In this document: positions 44,875 to 56,203 of the stretch, in pieces
Position numbering within the stretch: the stretch's first letter is position 1
How the letters are laid out: each line of letters begins with the position of its first letter
The notes under the pieces: model-generated
What the model was told of the DNA's origin: nothing
What the model saw: only the letters and a program-made list of their open reading frames with translations
Database searches by the model: none
Origin: CAWCDJ01 sp963778675
GTDB taxonomy: Bacteria > Acidobacteriota > Terriglobia > Bryobacterales > Bryobacteraceae
Direction of reading: 5' to 3'
DNA: 64,000 nucleotides
NCBI GenBank assembly: GCA_963778675.1
Contig: CAVZVI010000014.1
Coordinates: forward strand, 620,001-684,000
Program-made: the position numbers and the translations under genes

Positions 44875-45124
44875 CGCCGGCCTCCAGCCGCACTTCGCCT
44901 AACTGGTCCATCTCCTCCAGGTAGCGATAAGTGCGCGCCGCCTCTTCTTCGTCCACTTTGCTGATGGCGAAGCCCACGTGAACCATCACGTAATCTCCGA
45001 GCTTCGCGTCCGGCAGGTATTCGAGGCAGGCCTCGCGGGTGATGCCGCCGAAATCCACTTTCGACATCCTCACGCCGTGCTTCTCATGAAACTCGACGAT
45101 CTTCCCAGGGATGGCAAGGCACAT
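44861..45124 (-). CDS. hypC: Hydrogenase maturation chaperone HypC
   Basis: 87 residues beginning MCLAIPGKIVE, with the essential N-terminal Cys2, followed by VDFGGITREACLEYLPDAKL and DYVMVHVGFAISKVDEEEA. It carries iron precursors to the large subunit with HypD. It is the first gene of the block; its start lies 96 nt from the divergent broken permease gene. Confidence 0.96.
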   Translation of the reverse strand: MCLAIPGKIVEFHEKHGVRMSKVDFGGITREACLEYLPDAKLGDYVMVHVGFAISKVDEEEAARTYRYLEEMDQLGEVRLEAGDEVP

Positions 45125-45220
45125 GACAGCACTCTCATCATAGTTCCAACTTGCCGATGCGGCGGATTTTTGCGAGGTGGGGATGTGCCGTCAGATACGT
45201 TGTGGCATCATTGATCGACC

Positions 45221-46094
45221 GTGCCCGGCGAAACCACCGCCCAAATACAGGAGTCGCGCCTCCGCAAGGAACTTGGACTGCGCGACCTGGTGCTCGCCCA
45301 GGTGCTTTGCGTGGTGGGCTCCTCGTGGGTCGGAATCTTCGGGCTTCGAATACGTCGCGATCCTGGCGGGTGAATGCCGCAGTGCTTCGCGTACCATCGG
45401 GCAGTCGGTCATCATCTCCGCGCCCATCATCGCCTTGATGTTCATCCTCGGCACCAGTTCGGTCGAGACCTTTCTGGGCAATCAGCCCATCAACGTAATC
45501 GGCCCCATTCCCCAGACCTTCCGCGCGGCTCTGGGCTCCGCGTCGTGGGCTGCCCCGTTCGGTATTTTCCTGCTGATCGCCCGCGCCGTGGCCGCCGCCA
45601 GCCTTCTCTTCACGGGGATCACGCGCCTGCCCCTGGCCGCCGGATGGGACCACCTGGTGCCGCAATGGCTCACGCGCCTCCACCCGCAATTCCGCACCCC
45701 CGTCAACTCCATCCTGTTCGTGGCCGCGCTGGTCATGACCTTCATCCTGCTCAGCATGCTCGGGGTGCACGAGCAGGAGGCCGGCCAGTTGCTTTCGGCG
45801 GCGGCCATCGTGCACTACGCCATCACCTACTGCGCACTCTTTGCGCTGCCGGTCTTCGGCTTCCGCGAGTTCCGCGCAAGGCTTCCGGGCTGGTTGAAGG
45901 TCGTGGCCGTAGCGGGGCTCGCGGCCAGCCTCATCAGCCTATTCATTTCCGTGGTTCCGATCGTGGATGTCGTCAGCCGGGCGAGCTATGCCGCCAAGGT
46001 CTGCGCGGTGGTGGTCGTCAGCAACCTGGCGGGCGTTTGGATCTACCGCGCCGGAGCCCGGCGAGCGGGCGGCGGGCCCGGAGCAGGCTGTTAG
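45221..46094 (+). pseudogene. APC-family amino-acid permease with internal deletion and frameshift
   Basis: From a GTG at 45221 the frame begins like an APC transporter (RKELGLRDLVLAQVLCVVGS then SWVG) and stops at 45373. In another frame, from about 45339, the middle and end of the same family follow: SGFEYVAILAGECRSASRTI, PIIALMFILGTSSVETFLG and LHPQFRTPVNSILF, to 46094. The family is about 480 residues; roughly the part from the second half of helix 1 to about helix 6 is missing at the junction near 45339, and the frames differ. It stands directly before ftcD-hutU-hutI, so the intact gene may have been a histidine-related permease. Confidence 0.85.
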
Positions 46095-46103
46095 AATGGC
46101 CCG

Positions 46104-47519
46104 GTGGCCCGACAACTTGTAGAGTGTGTTCCCAACTTTTCCGAAGGGCGCGATGCCGCCAAAATCGACGCCATCGTGCAGTCGATCCTGGCCGTCCCCG
46201 AAGTCGTTTTGCTCGACCGCGAGTCCGATGCCGATCATAACCGGTGCGTGCTCACGTTCGTCGGCCCTCCGGACGCAGTCGCCCGCGCAGCGTTCCAGTC
46301 GGTGGAGAAGGCGGTTGCGATCATCGACCTCACCCACCACCAGGGCGCGCATCCGCGCATCGGCGCCGCCGACGTGATTCCGTTCATTCCGATCGAGGGT
46401 GTCACCGTTGAGGAGTGCGTCAAGCTGGCCGAGCGCTTAGGCGCGGAAATCTGGGAAAAGCTGCGCGTGCCCGTCTACCTGTATGAAGCCGCGGCGCGCC
46501 GCGCGGAGCGCGTCAACCTCGAGAACATCCGGCGCGGCCAGTTCGAGGCCCTGGTCAAGGAAATGGGGACCGTGCCCGAGCGGAATCCCGACATCGGCGA
46601 CCCGGCCTGCCATCCCACTGCCGGCGCCGTCGTCGTGGGCGCACGCAAGTTCCTCATCGCCTACAACATCAATCTCGGTACGCCGGATGTTGCCATCGCG
46701 AAGAGGATCGCCAAGACCATCCGCTTCTCCACCGGCGGCTTTCGCTTCGTGAAATCGATGGGGGTGACGCTGGCCTCTCGCAACCTGGCGCAGGTCTCCA
46801 TCAATCTCACGGATTTCGAGCAGACCCCCATGCACCTGGTCTTCGAGACGGTGCGGCGCGAGGCCGAGCGCTACGGCGTGCCGGTGGTGGGAAGCGAGAT
46901 CGTCGGCCTGATTCCGAAGAAGGCCATCGAGATGTCGGCCGATTACTTCCTTCGCTTCGAAAACTTCCGCCCCGAACTGGTGCTCGAAAACCGCATCGCC
47001 GAAGCGCTGGCGTCGCGCAGCGGGCTCCCTGAGTTTCTGGATGCGCTGGCCGCGCCCACCGCCACTCCCGGCGGAGGCAGCGCCTCGGCCGCCGCCGCGG
47101 CGATGGCCGCCGCACTGGGCGCGATGGTGACGCGGCTTTCCAAACAGGACCCCGGCGCCTTCGAAGACGACCGCCGCTTCTTCACCGAAGCGGTGGACCG
47201 TGACGCCGAGGCCTTCCAGCGCGTGATGGCCGCATACAAGCGTCCCAAGGACGAGCGCGCGCCCTACGTGGAAGAAGCGCTGCACGGCGCCGCCGAGGTT
47301 CCGCTCGAAGTGCTGGAGCGAGCCTCGCTGATGCACGGCCGGCTGGAGCGGCTGGAGATTCCCGCGAAGTTCGCATCCGATCTTGCGGTCGCCAAAGCGC
47401 TCGTTACCGCGGCCAAGGCCGGAGTTCTGGAGAACGTGAAGATCAACCTCGATTCCATCCAGGATGAAGCTTTCCGCGGAACTGTAGAGAAGCGCCTGGC
47501 CGCGGTGGGCTTAACCTGA
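46104..47519 (+). CDS. ftcD: Glutamate formimidoyltransferase / formimidoyl-THF cyclodeaminase
   Basis: 471 residues from a GTG start, 9 nt after the broken permease. The N-terminal formiminotransferase domain spans about 1-300 (LVECVPNFSEGRDAAKIDAI; DLTHHQGAHPRIGAADVIPF; KSMGVTLASRNLAQVSINLT). The cyclodeaminase domain follows from about 315 (TATPGGGSASAAAAAMAAAL; LERLEIPAKFASDLAVAKAL). The fused enzyme takes the formimino group from formiminoglutamate to tetrahydrofolate and then releases ammonia. It is the first intact gene of the histidine-degradation unit. Confidence 0.94.
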   Translation: MARQLVECVPNFSEGRDAAKIDAIVQSILAVPEVVLLDRESDADHNRCVLTFVGPPDAVARAAFQSVEKAVAIIDLTHHQGAHPRIGAADVIPFIPIEGVTVEECVKLAERLGAEIWEKLRVPVYLYEAAARRAERVNLENIRRGQFEALVKEMGTVPERNPDIGDPACHPTAGAVVVGARKFLIAYNINLGTPDVAIAKRIAKTIRFSTGGFRFVKSMGVTLASRNLAQVSINLTDFEQTPMHLVFETVRREAERYGVPVVGSEIVGLIPKKAIEMSADYFLRFENFRPELVLENRIAEALASRSGLPEFLDALAAPTATPGGGSASAAAAAMAAALGAMVTRLSKQDPGAFEDDRRFFTEAVDRDAEAFQRVMAAYKRPKDERAPYVEEALHGAAEVPLEVLERASLMHGRLERLEIPAKFASDLAVAKALVTAAKAGVLENVKINLDSIQDEAFRGTVEKRLAAVGLT

Positions 47520-47549
47520 GACTGCGCTATCATTTCCTCGGAGCGTGAC

Positions 47550-49204
<1,655 letters not shown>

Positions 49205-49208
<4 letters not shown>

Positions 49209-50449
49209 GCCGGTTGGCCGTCTGGAACGCCGGCCAACTCGTGACGATGGCCGGGCCGCCGCGAGCCCGCACCGGTCCGGAATTGAGAGACCTCGCGGTG
49301 ATTCCAAACGGTGCGATGCTGGTGTGCGATGGCCGGATCCAAGCCACCGGCGCCCGCGGGCAGATTGAGCCGCTGCTGGGTCCGGATGCCGAAGTGGTGG
49401 ACGCCGGCGGCGCGATCGTGCTTCCCGGATTCGTCGACGCCCACACCCATCCGGTCTTCGCGGGAAATCGCGCCGCCGAGTTCGAGGAGCGCAACCAGGG
49501 CGTGACCTATGCCGAGATCGCGGCACGCGGCGGCGGCATCCGGTCGACCGTTCGGCGAACACGCGCCGCTTCCGAGGAGGAACTGCTGGCGGGCTTCCGC
49601 CGGTACAGCCAGTGGTTTCTCCGCGGCGGCACCACTACCATCGAGGCCAAGTCCGGCTACGGGCTATCCCTCGAATCGGAGTTGAAAATCCTGCGCGTTA
49701 TCCAGCGTCTGGGCAAGGAAGGGGGCTTACGCGTCGTGCCGACCTTTCTCGGCGCCCACGAGGTTCCCGACGAGTATCGGGGACGCATCGACGATTACGT
49801 GGAGGTTGTTACCCGCGAGATGCTTCCGAGGGTCGCAATGGAAAAACTCGCGAAATATTGCGACGTTTTTTGCGAGCCGAACGTATTTCCTTATGAGCAG
49901 GCGCGTGTCGTACTCTCCGCCGCTCGCCAAAGTGGTCTGGGCATCCGTATCCATGCGGACCAGTTCACTCCAGATGAAGGTTCGCGCCTGGCCGCGGAAG
50001 TCGGCGCCGCCACCGCCGATCATCTGGAAGCGACCACGGCGTCGGGCCTCGCCGCGCTCGCGGCCGCCGGGGTGCAACCGGTGCTGCTGCCGGCCTCCGT
50101 CTACGCTCTGGGCCTCGCGCACTATCCCGATGCGCGGCGCATGATCGAACTCGGATTGCCTATCGTTCTTGCCACCGACTTCAACCCCGGATCTTCCCCC
50201 ACGGCGTCCATGCCGATGGTTCTATCGCTCGCTGCCACACAATTGAAACTGACCGCCGCCGAATCCATCGCCGCAGCGACCATCAATGCTGCCTATAGCC
50301 TCGGACGCGGCGCGGAGCTCGGCTCGCTTGAACCAGGCAAACTGGCGGATTTCGCAATCCATGACGCCGGAGACTACCGCGAACTCCCTTACTTCTTCGG
50401 ACGCGATACGGCCCGCGCCGTCTATATTGCAGGGAATCGGGTCCTGTAG
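49205..50449 (+). CDS. hutI: Imidazolonepropionase
   Basis: 414 residues, amidohydrolase fold. Metal ligands are in VDAHTHPVFAGNRAAEFEER, IHADQFTPDEGSRLAAEVG and LATDFNPGSSPTASMPMVLS. Motifs match HutI rather than other amidohydrolases (GGGIRSTVRRTR; TFLGAHEVPDEYRG). It opens imidazolonepropionate to formiminoglutamate, the substrate of FtcD. It starts within the hutU end (4-nt overlap, GTGA). Confidence 0.97.
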
Positions 50450-50600
50450 CGGGTCTTTCTTGCATGCAGTTTTTACCGCGTGTCTGCCGCTACCTCTCGC
50501 GGCGGTTGCCAAGCTGCTGAAAATGAGTACATGGCCGACGGATTGCTCATAGTCGGACCAATGCGCCCTTCGACGTTTCGAATCTGAAAGGAAGAGGAAT

Positions 50601-50939
50601 ATGCGAAGACTGCTTACATTGATCGGGCTGGCGGCTGTTTGCACCGCCCTGGCAACTGCCGAGAGTTGGACCGGACAACTCCTCGATGCCTCATGCTACG
50701 AGCACTCCAAGACCGCCAAATCCTGTGAGGCCACCACCAGTACGTCCGTGTTTCTGCTCGAAGCTTCCGGAAAAGTCTACCGCCTGGACCCGAACGGAAA
50801 TACCAAAGCCACCGAGGCCATCAAGAGTCGAGCCGACCGGTCTGCCAACCCCGCGGCGCCTGCAGGCGCGGTGAACGCTAAAGTAGACGGGACGATGGAA
50901 GGGGACGTCCTGCACGTCGAAACGATCGAGCTCCAATAG
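50601..50939 (+). CDS. Small secreted protein (112 aa)
   Basis: A signal peptide (LIGLAAVCTALATA) is followed by a short domain beginning ESWTGQLLDASCYEHSKTAK, with two Cys (about 31 and 41) that could form a disulfide, and ending in GTMEGDVLHVETIEL. Similar short secreted proteins are common in Acidobacteriota; function unknown. A strong AGGAAGAGGAAT precedes the ATG and a clear terminator follows the stop, so it is a single-gene unit. Confidence 0.7.
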   Translation: MRRLLTLIGLAAVCTALATAESWTGQLLDASCYEHSKTAKSCEATTSTSVFLLEASGKVYRLDPNGNTKATEAIKSRADRSANPAAPAGAVNAKVDGTMEGDVLHVETIELQ

Positions 50940-50944
50940 CTGTC

Positions 50945-50980
50945 CGGGGCCGGTCCGGTTTATACCGGCGGCCCCGTTTT
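50945..50980 (+). terminator. Rho-independent terminator
   Basis: Stem of 8 bp (CGGGGCCG with CGGCCCCG) plus a further 5 bp (CCGGT with ACCGG) after a 2-nt bulge, loop TTAT, followed by TTTT. It begins 6 nt after the stop of the small secreted protein gene. Confidence 0.8.
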
Positions 50981-51055
50981 CCAGAAATTTTTCGCGCTTT
51001 TGCTAATCGAAACCCCTGGTTCGTGCGTCTAATTAAGTAACAGTAGGTCGACGTT

Positions 51056-51319
51056 ATGAACCAGAGATCGGAATCGCCTAAGCTTAAGGAGTTACGCTCG
51101 AAAACCGATCGCCAGCTTCTGACGCTGATTCGGCGTGAGCTCGATTCGGGGCTTGCCCTTGCACGCAGCTATGACGAATGTCTTCAGGCGCGCGCCATTG
51201 AAGCTCACGGCGAAGTGAGCCGTCTGCTGCCGCTCGTCTATGATCTGCCTGTCTGCGAGCGGCGCCGCCTGGAATCCGAACTCGACGAACTCGCCAATCT
51301 TCTGAACGCCGCCGCCTGA
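51056..51319 (+). CDS. Small conserved hypothetical protein (87 aa)
   Basis: A soluble, helical, charged protein: KELRSKTDRQLLTLIRRELD followed by EVSRLLPLVYDLPVCERRRL. No signal peptide or named domain. It lies between the terminator at 50.95 kb and the M1 peptidase gene. Its ribosome binding site is weak, so the start is the least certain part. Confidence 0.6.
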   Translation: MNQRSESPKLKELRSKTDRQLLTLIRRELDSGLALARSYDECLQARAIEAHGEVSRLLPLVYDLPVCERRRLESELDELANLLNAAA

Positions 51320-51371
51320 CCCCGCACCCGCCGCAGTCCGCAGTATAGTAAGGTCTCCTTAAGGGGGCCTG

Positions 51372-52958
51372 ATGAGGAAATATCTGCTGCTGGCTGCGGC
51401 GGTGTGCGCGCCCGGACTTTTCGCCGATACCTACCCGCGGCAGCCCGGCATCGACGTCCAGCACTATGTCTTCCGCGTATCGCTGAGCGATCAGAATGAC
51501 GAGATCTCGGGCGATACAACGATCGTCGTGCGCTTCGTCGAAACCGGCGTGACCCGGATCGCGTTCGATCTCGCATCTCCCGCCGGCGGCAAAGGCATGA
51601 CCGTGGATGAAGTCACTTCCGTCGGTGCCGCCATTCCTCACGTGCACCAGGCCGACCGGCTCGACCTCACACTTCCTTCCGCCCCGGACCGCGGCGAACT
51701 CCGCGAGTTCACGGTCAAGTACCATGGAATCCCAGCCGACGGCCTGAAAATCCTCAAAAACAAATACGGCGAGCGGTGTTTTTTTGCATCCAACTGGCCG
51801 GATTTCGCGCGCCAGTGGCTCCCTACGGTCGATCATCCCTACGACAAAGCCACCGGCGAGTTCATTGTCACTGCTCCGGCGAAATACCAGGTAGTGGCGA
51901 ATGGGCTGCTGGCAGAGACGATCGATCTGGGAGACGGGCGCCGCACCACGCACTGGAAGCAATCCGAGCCGATCGCCACGTGGCTCTACAGCATCGGAGT
52001 GGCGCAGTTCGCGGCGCGCCGGTTCGGCCGGGCGGAGGGTGTTCCGCTTCAGACCTGGGTCTACCACCAGGATCGCGACGCCGGAATCGCCACGTTCGAA
52101 GAGCCTACCCGGCAGGCCATCGAATTCTTCAGTTCGCACATCGGCCCGTACCCGTATGACAAGCTCGCCGCCGTGCAATCCGCCGGAAACGGTGGAGGCA
52201 TGGAGATCGCCAGTTCGATCTTCTACGGCGAGAACACTGTGACCGGCCGTCCGGCCACCGGCCTGGTGGCGCACGAAACCGCGCACCAGTGGTTCGGCGA
52301 TTCGGTCACCGAAAAGGACTGGGACGATGTCTGGTTGAGCGAAGGCTTCGCCACGTACTTTGCGCTGCTGGACACTGAGCACTACGAAGGCCGCGACGCC
52401 TTTATTGCCGGTCTGGAACGCGCACGCTCCCGGATTTTCGCCGCCCAAAAGCACCTGCCCGGAGTGGCCGTGGTGCAAAACAAACCTTGGAAAGGCATCC
52501 CCAACCAGATCGTTTACCAGAAAGGCGGGTGGACGCTGCACATTCTCCGCGGACAGATCGGCACGGAGAAATTCTGGGCCGGCATTCGCGAATATTACAG
52601 GCGGTACCGCGATCGCAACGCCTCTACCGCCGACTTTCGCAACGTGATGGAAGAAGTCTCGGGCACGGACCTGGGCTGGTTCTTTCAGCAATGGATGTAC
52701 CGGGCCGGCTATCCGGTCGTCGAAGGGGGCTGGAAGTATGATGCGCCGGCGAAGCAGATTGTGATCGATCTGGCCCAAACGCAGGCCGGCAACGCCTACC
52801 GTCTGCCGCTCGAAATCGGAATCGACGGCAAGATCGAGAAGGTCGAAATGCGTTCGAAGCAGCAGCATTTCGAGATCGCGGTCGCGTCGGAGCCGGCCAC
52901 TGTTAAGCTGGATCCCAATACGTGGATCCTGATGGACGCGAAATTCTCCAAACGGTGA
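51372..52958 (+). CDS. Secreted M1-family metallopeptidase
   Basis: 528 residues, signal peptide to about residue 18. The gluzincin site is HETAH with third ligand Glu324 (His301, Glu302, His305 and VWLSEGFATYF). The substrate N-terminus loop reads GNGGGMEIASSIFYG, a variant of GxMEN. The N-terminal beta domain (YVFRVSLSDQNDEISGDTTI) is typical. By family it removes N-terminal residues from peptides in the periplasm. AAGGGGG precedes the ATG. It lies 5 nt ahead of the M24 peptidase gene. Confidence 0.93.
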   Translation: MRKYLLLAAAVCAPGLFADTYPRQPGIDVQHYVFRVSLSDQNDEISGDTTIVVRFVETGVTRIAFDLASPAGGKGMTVDEVTSVGAAIPHVHQADRLDLTLPSAPDRGELREFTVKYHGIPADGLKILKNKYGERCFFASNWPDFARQWLPTVDHPYDKATGEFIVTAPAKYQVVANGLLAETIDLGDGRRTTHWKQSEPIATWLYSIGVAQFAARRFGRAEGVPLQTWVYHQDRDAGIATFEEPTRQAIEFFSSHIGPYPYDKLAAVQSAGNGGGMEIASSIFYGENTVTGRPATGLVAHETAHQWFGDSVTEKDWDDVWLSEGFATYFALLDTEHYEGRDAFIAGLERARSRIFAAQKHLPGVAVVQNKPWKGIPNQIVYQKGGWTLHILRGQIGTEKFWAGIREYYRRYRDRNASTADFRNVMEEVSGTDLGWFFQQWMYRAGYPVVEGGWKYDAPAKQIVIDLAQTQAGNAYRLPLEIGIDGKIEKVEMRSKQQHFEIAVASEPATVKLDPNTWILMDAKFSKR

Positions 52959-52963
52959 ATGCG

Positions 52964-54373
52964 ATGCGCATGCTTCTCATGGCAGTCCTGACCCTCGCGC
53001 CGCTGTCCGCGCAGCCGGTGATTACCGACGTCTTTCCGCCCGCCGAATATGCCGCGCGCCGCGCCCGCGTCATGGCGGCGATCGGCGACGGCGTCGCCAT
53101 CCTGCAAGGCACAACCGAACGTCCCGGCGAACAGCCGCTTCGCCAGAGCAACCAGTTCTTCTACGTCTCCGGAGTCGTGGAGCCGCGCGCCATCCTCGTG
53201 ATCGACGGCCGCACCAGGCGATCCACACTGTTCCTGAATCCGCGCAACGAGAGGCGCGAGAAGTTCATGTTCGGTCCGGGGCTCTACCCCGGAGAGGAGG
53301 CGGTCCGTACCACCGGCATGGAGGCGGTTCTACCGCGCGAAGAGTTCGGCAAGGCCTTGGCCGGATTCGCCGCCGAGCAACGCACGATCTACACTCCCCA
53401 TCGCCCGGAAGTGCTCGGCAGCGCCTCCGCCTTCGACCCCGCCGCGCTCGCGCGCGCCACGAAGAACGATCCGTGGGACGGCCGTCCTTCGCGTGAGGAG
53501 GCCTTCCTCGGCAAGATCGAGGCCGCGGCGCCGAACTCTCCCGTCCGCGACCTCGACCCCATCCTCGACCAACTCCGCGGCACCAAGGACGCCCTGGAGA
53601 TCCAGATCATCCGCGAAGCCACCGGCATCACCGGCAAGGCGATTATCGAAGCCATGCGGGACGCCCGGCCCGGCATGCACGAATACGAACTGCAGGCCGA
53701 TGCCGAGTTCGTCTTCAAGAAGTTCGGATCCTATGGACCCGCGTATTTTGCGCTGATCGCCGCCGGCCCCAACACGTTCTACTCGCACTACCACAAGGAC
53801 ACCGCAGTGCTCCGCGATGGCGACCTCGTGCAGTTCGACTACGCACCGGATTACAAGTACTACTGCTCGGATGTGACGCGTGTCTTCCCCGCCAGCGGCA
53901 GGTTCACGCCGCGCCAGAAGGAGTTCTACAACATCTACCTGCGGCTCTACCGGGCGCTCATGAGCTCGATCCAGGTCCACGCGCGCCCGGACGAGATCAT
54001 GAAGCAGGCAGTCGTCAAAATGGATGCCGTAATGGCCGCTTACCCGTTCACCGACGACCGGATCAAGGCGGCCGCAACGGCGTTCGTGGAGCGCTATCGG
54101 AACAACCGTTCGAACAGCCTGGGGCACACCGTCGGGATGGAAGTGCACGACGTGCGCAACCCCACCGAAACGCTCGAGCCCGGCCAGATCTTTACCATCG
54201 AGCCGGCGATGACAATCCCCGAAGAGCACATCGGCATTCGGCTCGAAGACATCATCCTGATGACGGAAACGGGATACGAGAACCTTTCCGCTTTCGTGCC
54301 CATCGAAATCGCCGATATCGAGAAGCTGATGTCCGCCCACCGCGGCCTCAGCGATGCGTTGTACCAGCGGTGA
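52964..54373 (+). CDS. Secreted M24-family peptidase (Xaa-Pro aminopeptidase type)
   Basis: 469 residues from the ATG at 52964, with a signal peptide (MAVLTLAPLSAQ). The N-terminal domain (about 20-190) contains RQSNQFFYVSGVVEPRAIL and LFLNPRNERREKFMFGPGLY. The pita-bread catalytic domain has the metal set: LVQFDYAPDYKYYCSDVTR, GHTVGMEVHD, FTIEPAMTIP and GIRLEDIILMTE. It likely works with the M1 peptidase encoded just upstream on peptides containing proline. Confidence 0.93.
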   Translation: MRMLLMAVLTLAPLSAQPVITDVFPPAEYAARRARVMAAIGDGVAILQGTTERPGEQPLRQSNQFFYVSGVVEPRAILVIDGRTRRSTLFLNPRNERREKFMFGPGLYPGEEAVRTTGMEAVLPREEFGKALAGFAAEQRTIYTPHRPEVLGSASAFDPAALARATKNDPWDGRPSREEAFLGKIEAAAPNSPVRDLDPILDQLRGTKDALEIQIIREATGITGKAIIEAMRDARPGMHEYELQADAEFVFKKFGSYGPAYFALIAAGPNTFYSHYHKDTAVLRDGDLVQFDYAPDYKYYCSDVTRVFPASGRFTPRQKEFYNIYLRLYRALMSSIQVHARPDEIMKQAVVKMDAVMAAYPFTDDRIKAAATAFVERYRNNRSNSLGHTVGMEVHDVRNPTETLEPGQIFTIEPAMTIPEEHIGIRLEDIILMTETGYENLSAFVPIEIADIEKLMSAHRGLSDALYQR

Positions 54374-54383
54374 CTGCGGGCTG

Positions 54384-56036
54384 CTAGTACCCCGCCGCCG
54401 CCAGCCTTCGCCAGGCGTCTTCCGCCTCCCGGTCCGGCTCGCTTTTCAACTCGATGTAGCGCCCCAGCCAGCGGCGTGCCCGCGGGAAGTCGCCGACCTT
54501 CGAAAAGACCTGGCCTAGGGCCCGCGCACATCGAGGATATTTTGGCTCGTGCGTGAGGTGCGCGTCGCATTGCTGCTCCAGATAGTCGAACACGCGCAAC
54601 CCGGGCTGCGCCTCCACGCCCGCCGGCAGGTGGCGCATGAAGACCATCGCGGCGGAGTCGCCGTAGACCAGCTTCCATTCGGTCTGCCGCGGATCGGCCA
54701 AAGCGGGGGCCAGCAGGTAAGTGAGGCCATTCCCGTATTCGAACCCGTTCATTACGATGGTCTCGACGCCGTAGCGGCCGAGCAGTTGCTGCGCATCCGG
54801 CTTTCCGTCGCCGGCATCATGGTTGTAAAGGATCCGCGCGTAGTCCTGGAATACCGATTCGCTCAGCGCGCGGCCGTCGACGAAAACCTTCTCTTGCGGC
54901 CATAGGCGCCAGATGAGGTATCCGCCGAACTCCCAGGTATTGAACAGGTGTCCGCCGGCGTGGTGTGCCAGCAGGAAATCGGCGGCGCCTGAGGGCCATC
55001 TCCAGTTCTCCACGCGCGGCTGAAACGATCCAAAGACCGCCATACCGGCCACCATGGCCGCCGCCGCGGCGGGCACGAGATACCGCGGCAGCTTCTTCCA
55101 AGGCCGGACGTACGAGAAGATGGCGATCGGGGCGAACCAGCCGATCAGTACCGTGTTGCGCCGTGCCGCCAGCGACGCCGCCGCGAACGCTGCGAACAGC
55201 AGCCAGTCCGAGACGCGAACCCGCTTGCGCTGCCACACCAGCGCCGCTGCTCCGGCCGCCAGCAGGACACTGAACGCGCTGGGGGGCCACAAAGCCGGCG
55301 GCTGCCACTCCAGCAGCCGGGAGGTCAGAAAGCTCCCCCGGTAATGCAGCAGGATTTCGATAACGTGGTAGCCGTTCGGATTCAGCCCCGAGACCACGGC
55401 GGTGGCGGCGGCGGAAATGAAAAGCGCGCGGTCATCCGGCTTCCGCCGCCACAGCGCTTCCGCTACGTAGGCGCTCAGCACTACCAGCCCAAGGAAGTAT
55501 CCGCCATGGCAGTTGGCCCAGACCAGCATCAGCGGCGGCAGCAGCCACAGCCGGCGCCGGTACTCGAGCAGCGCCACGAACGTCCCCAGCAAAAGGAACG
55601 TCACCAGGTATGGCCGGTCCACCGCGAAGCCGGACGCGGCCGCTCCGGCTGCCAGCGCGGCCGCCAGAGAGCGGTAGAATCCACCGCAGCGGCGCCACAC
55701 CACCAGCCCGGCGAGACCGCAAAATGCCGCCAGCAGCAGGGCCCTGGCGATCGCGATCCCGGCAAAGCCGGCGACGCGCCAAACCCCGTACATCATCGCC
55801 TGAGCCAGCCATTCGTGCGTCAGGTTGAAGTGCCGCGTCAGCGCCTCGCCGGCATAGGCTTCACCCGCCCCCGCTGTCGTGTAGGCGAACGGGTCGGGTA
55901 CTGGAAGCCGGTGCGTTTCCCACAAATACTCGCCGGTCTTCAGGTGCCACCAGAAGTCCGGGTCGGAAATGGGCCGCGAAAACCAGCTCACCAGAAGAAT
56001 CGCCCCGAGCACCAGAAGCAGCTTCTCGCGAATCAT
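54384..56036 (-). CDS. Polytopic membrane protein with C-terminal soluble domain
   Basis: 550 residues: about ten hydrophobic helices in the first 370 residues, then a soluble part (about 375-550) ending in TPR-like helices (GQVFSKVGDFPRARRWLGRY). The N-terminal SDPDFWWHLKTGEYLWETHR and the later FNTWEFGGYLIWRLWPQEKV and VFVDGRALSESVFQDY are patterns seen in acidobacterial GT-C-like membrane proteins of unknown specificity. A lipid-linked sugar transferase role is possible but unproven. Its stop is 10 nt from the convergent M24 gene. Confidence 0.78.
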   Translation of the reverse strand: MIREKLLLVLGAILLVSWFSRPISDPDFWWHLKTGEYLWETHRLPVPDPFAYTTAGAGEAYAGEALTRHFNLTHEWLAQAMMYGVWRVAGFAGIAIARALLLAAFCGLAGLVVWRRCGGFYRSLAAALAAGAAASGFAVDRPYLVTFLLLGTFVALLEYRRRLWLLPPLMLVWANCHGGYFLGLVVLSAYVAEALWRRKPDDRALFISAAATAVVSGLNPNGYHVIEILLHYRGSFLTSRLLEWQPPALWPPSAFSVLLAAGAAALVWQRKRVRVSDWLLFAAFAAASLAARRNTVLIGWFAPIAIFSYVRPWKKLPRYLVPAAAAAMVAGMAVFGSFQPRVENWRWPSGAADFLLAHHAGGHLFNTWEFGGYLIWRLWPQEKVFVDGRALSESVFQDYARILYNHDAGDGKPDAQQLLGRYGVETIVMNGFEYGNGLTYLLAPALADPRQTEWKLVYGDSAAMVFMRHLPAGVEAQPGLRVFDYLEQQCDAHLTHEPKYPRCARALGQVFSKVGDFPRARRWLGRYIELKSEPDREAEDAWRRLAAAGY

Positions 56037-56083
56037 CGTTCAGTACCAGTGAGTTACGACCGATTGTACAAAAGATAGACTGT

Positions 56084-56203
56084 CCGGGACGCCCGGAATC
56101 GATTACGATCATAAGCGATCGTCTAACGCGCAAATAGAGACACTGTCGCGGTTGCCGTTTCGCCTCTTATCGGATCCCTCCAGAGACGGCAGCCGCTTTT
56201 TTT
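56084..56203 (+). ncRNA. Candidate small RNA ending in a strong terminator
   Basis: In the 192-nt gap between two minus-strand genes, the plus strand carries a small hairpin (CCGGG-ACG-CCCGG, 56084-56096) and, further on, an 11-bp stem (56148-56158 with 56186-56196, one G-U pair, 27-nt loop) followed by seven T (56197-56203). No plus-strand gene ends nearby, so the terminator has no obvious client unless a short RNA is made here. No promoter is assigned and no known RNA family is recognised. Confidence 0.35.
56148..56203 (+). terminator. Orphan Rho-independent terminator
   Basis: 11-bp GC-rich stem with one G-U pair and a 27-nt loop, then T7. It points along the plus strand, away from both flanking genes, which are on the minus strand. 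Confidence 0.55.

Noticed and set aside
45138..45815. Minus-strand open frame ending in a protein-like stretch (TYLTAHPHLAKIRRIGKLEL)
   Set aside because: The last 25 residues look plausible as a gene remnant, but no start codon or family supports it and most of the frame lies opposite the permease pseudogene.
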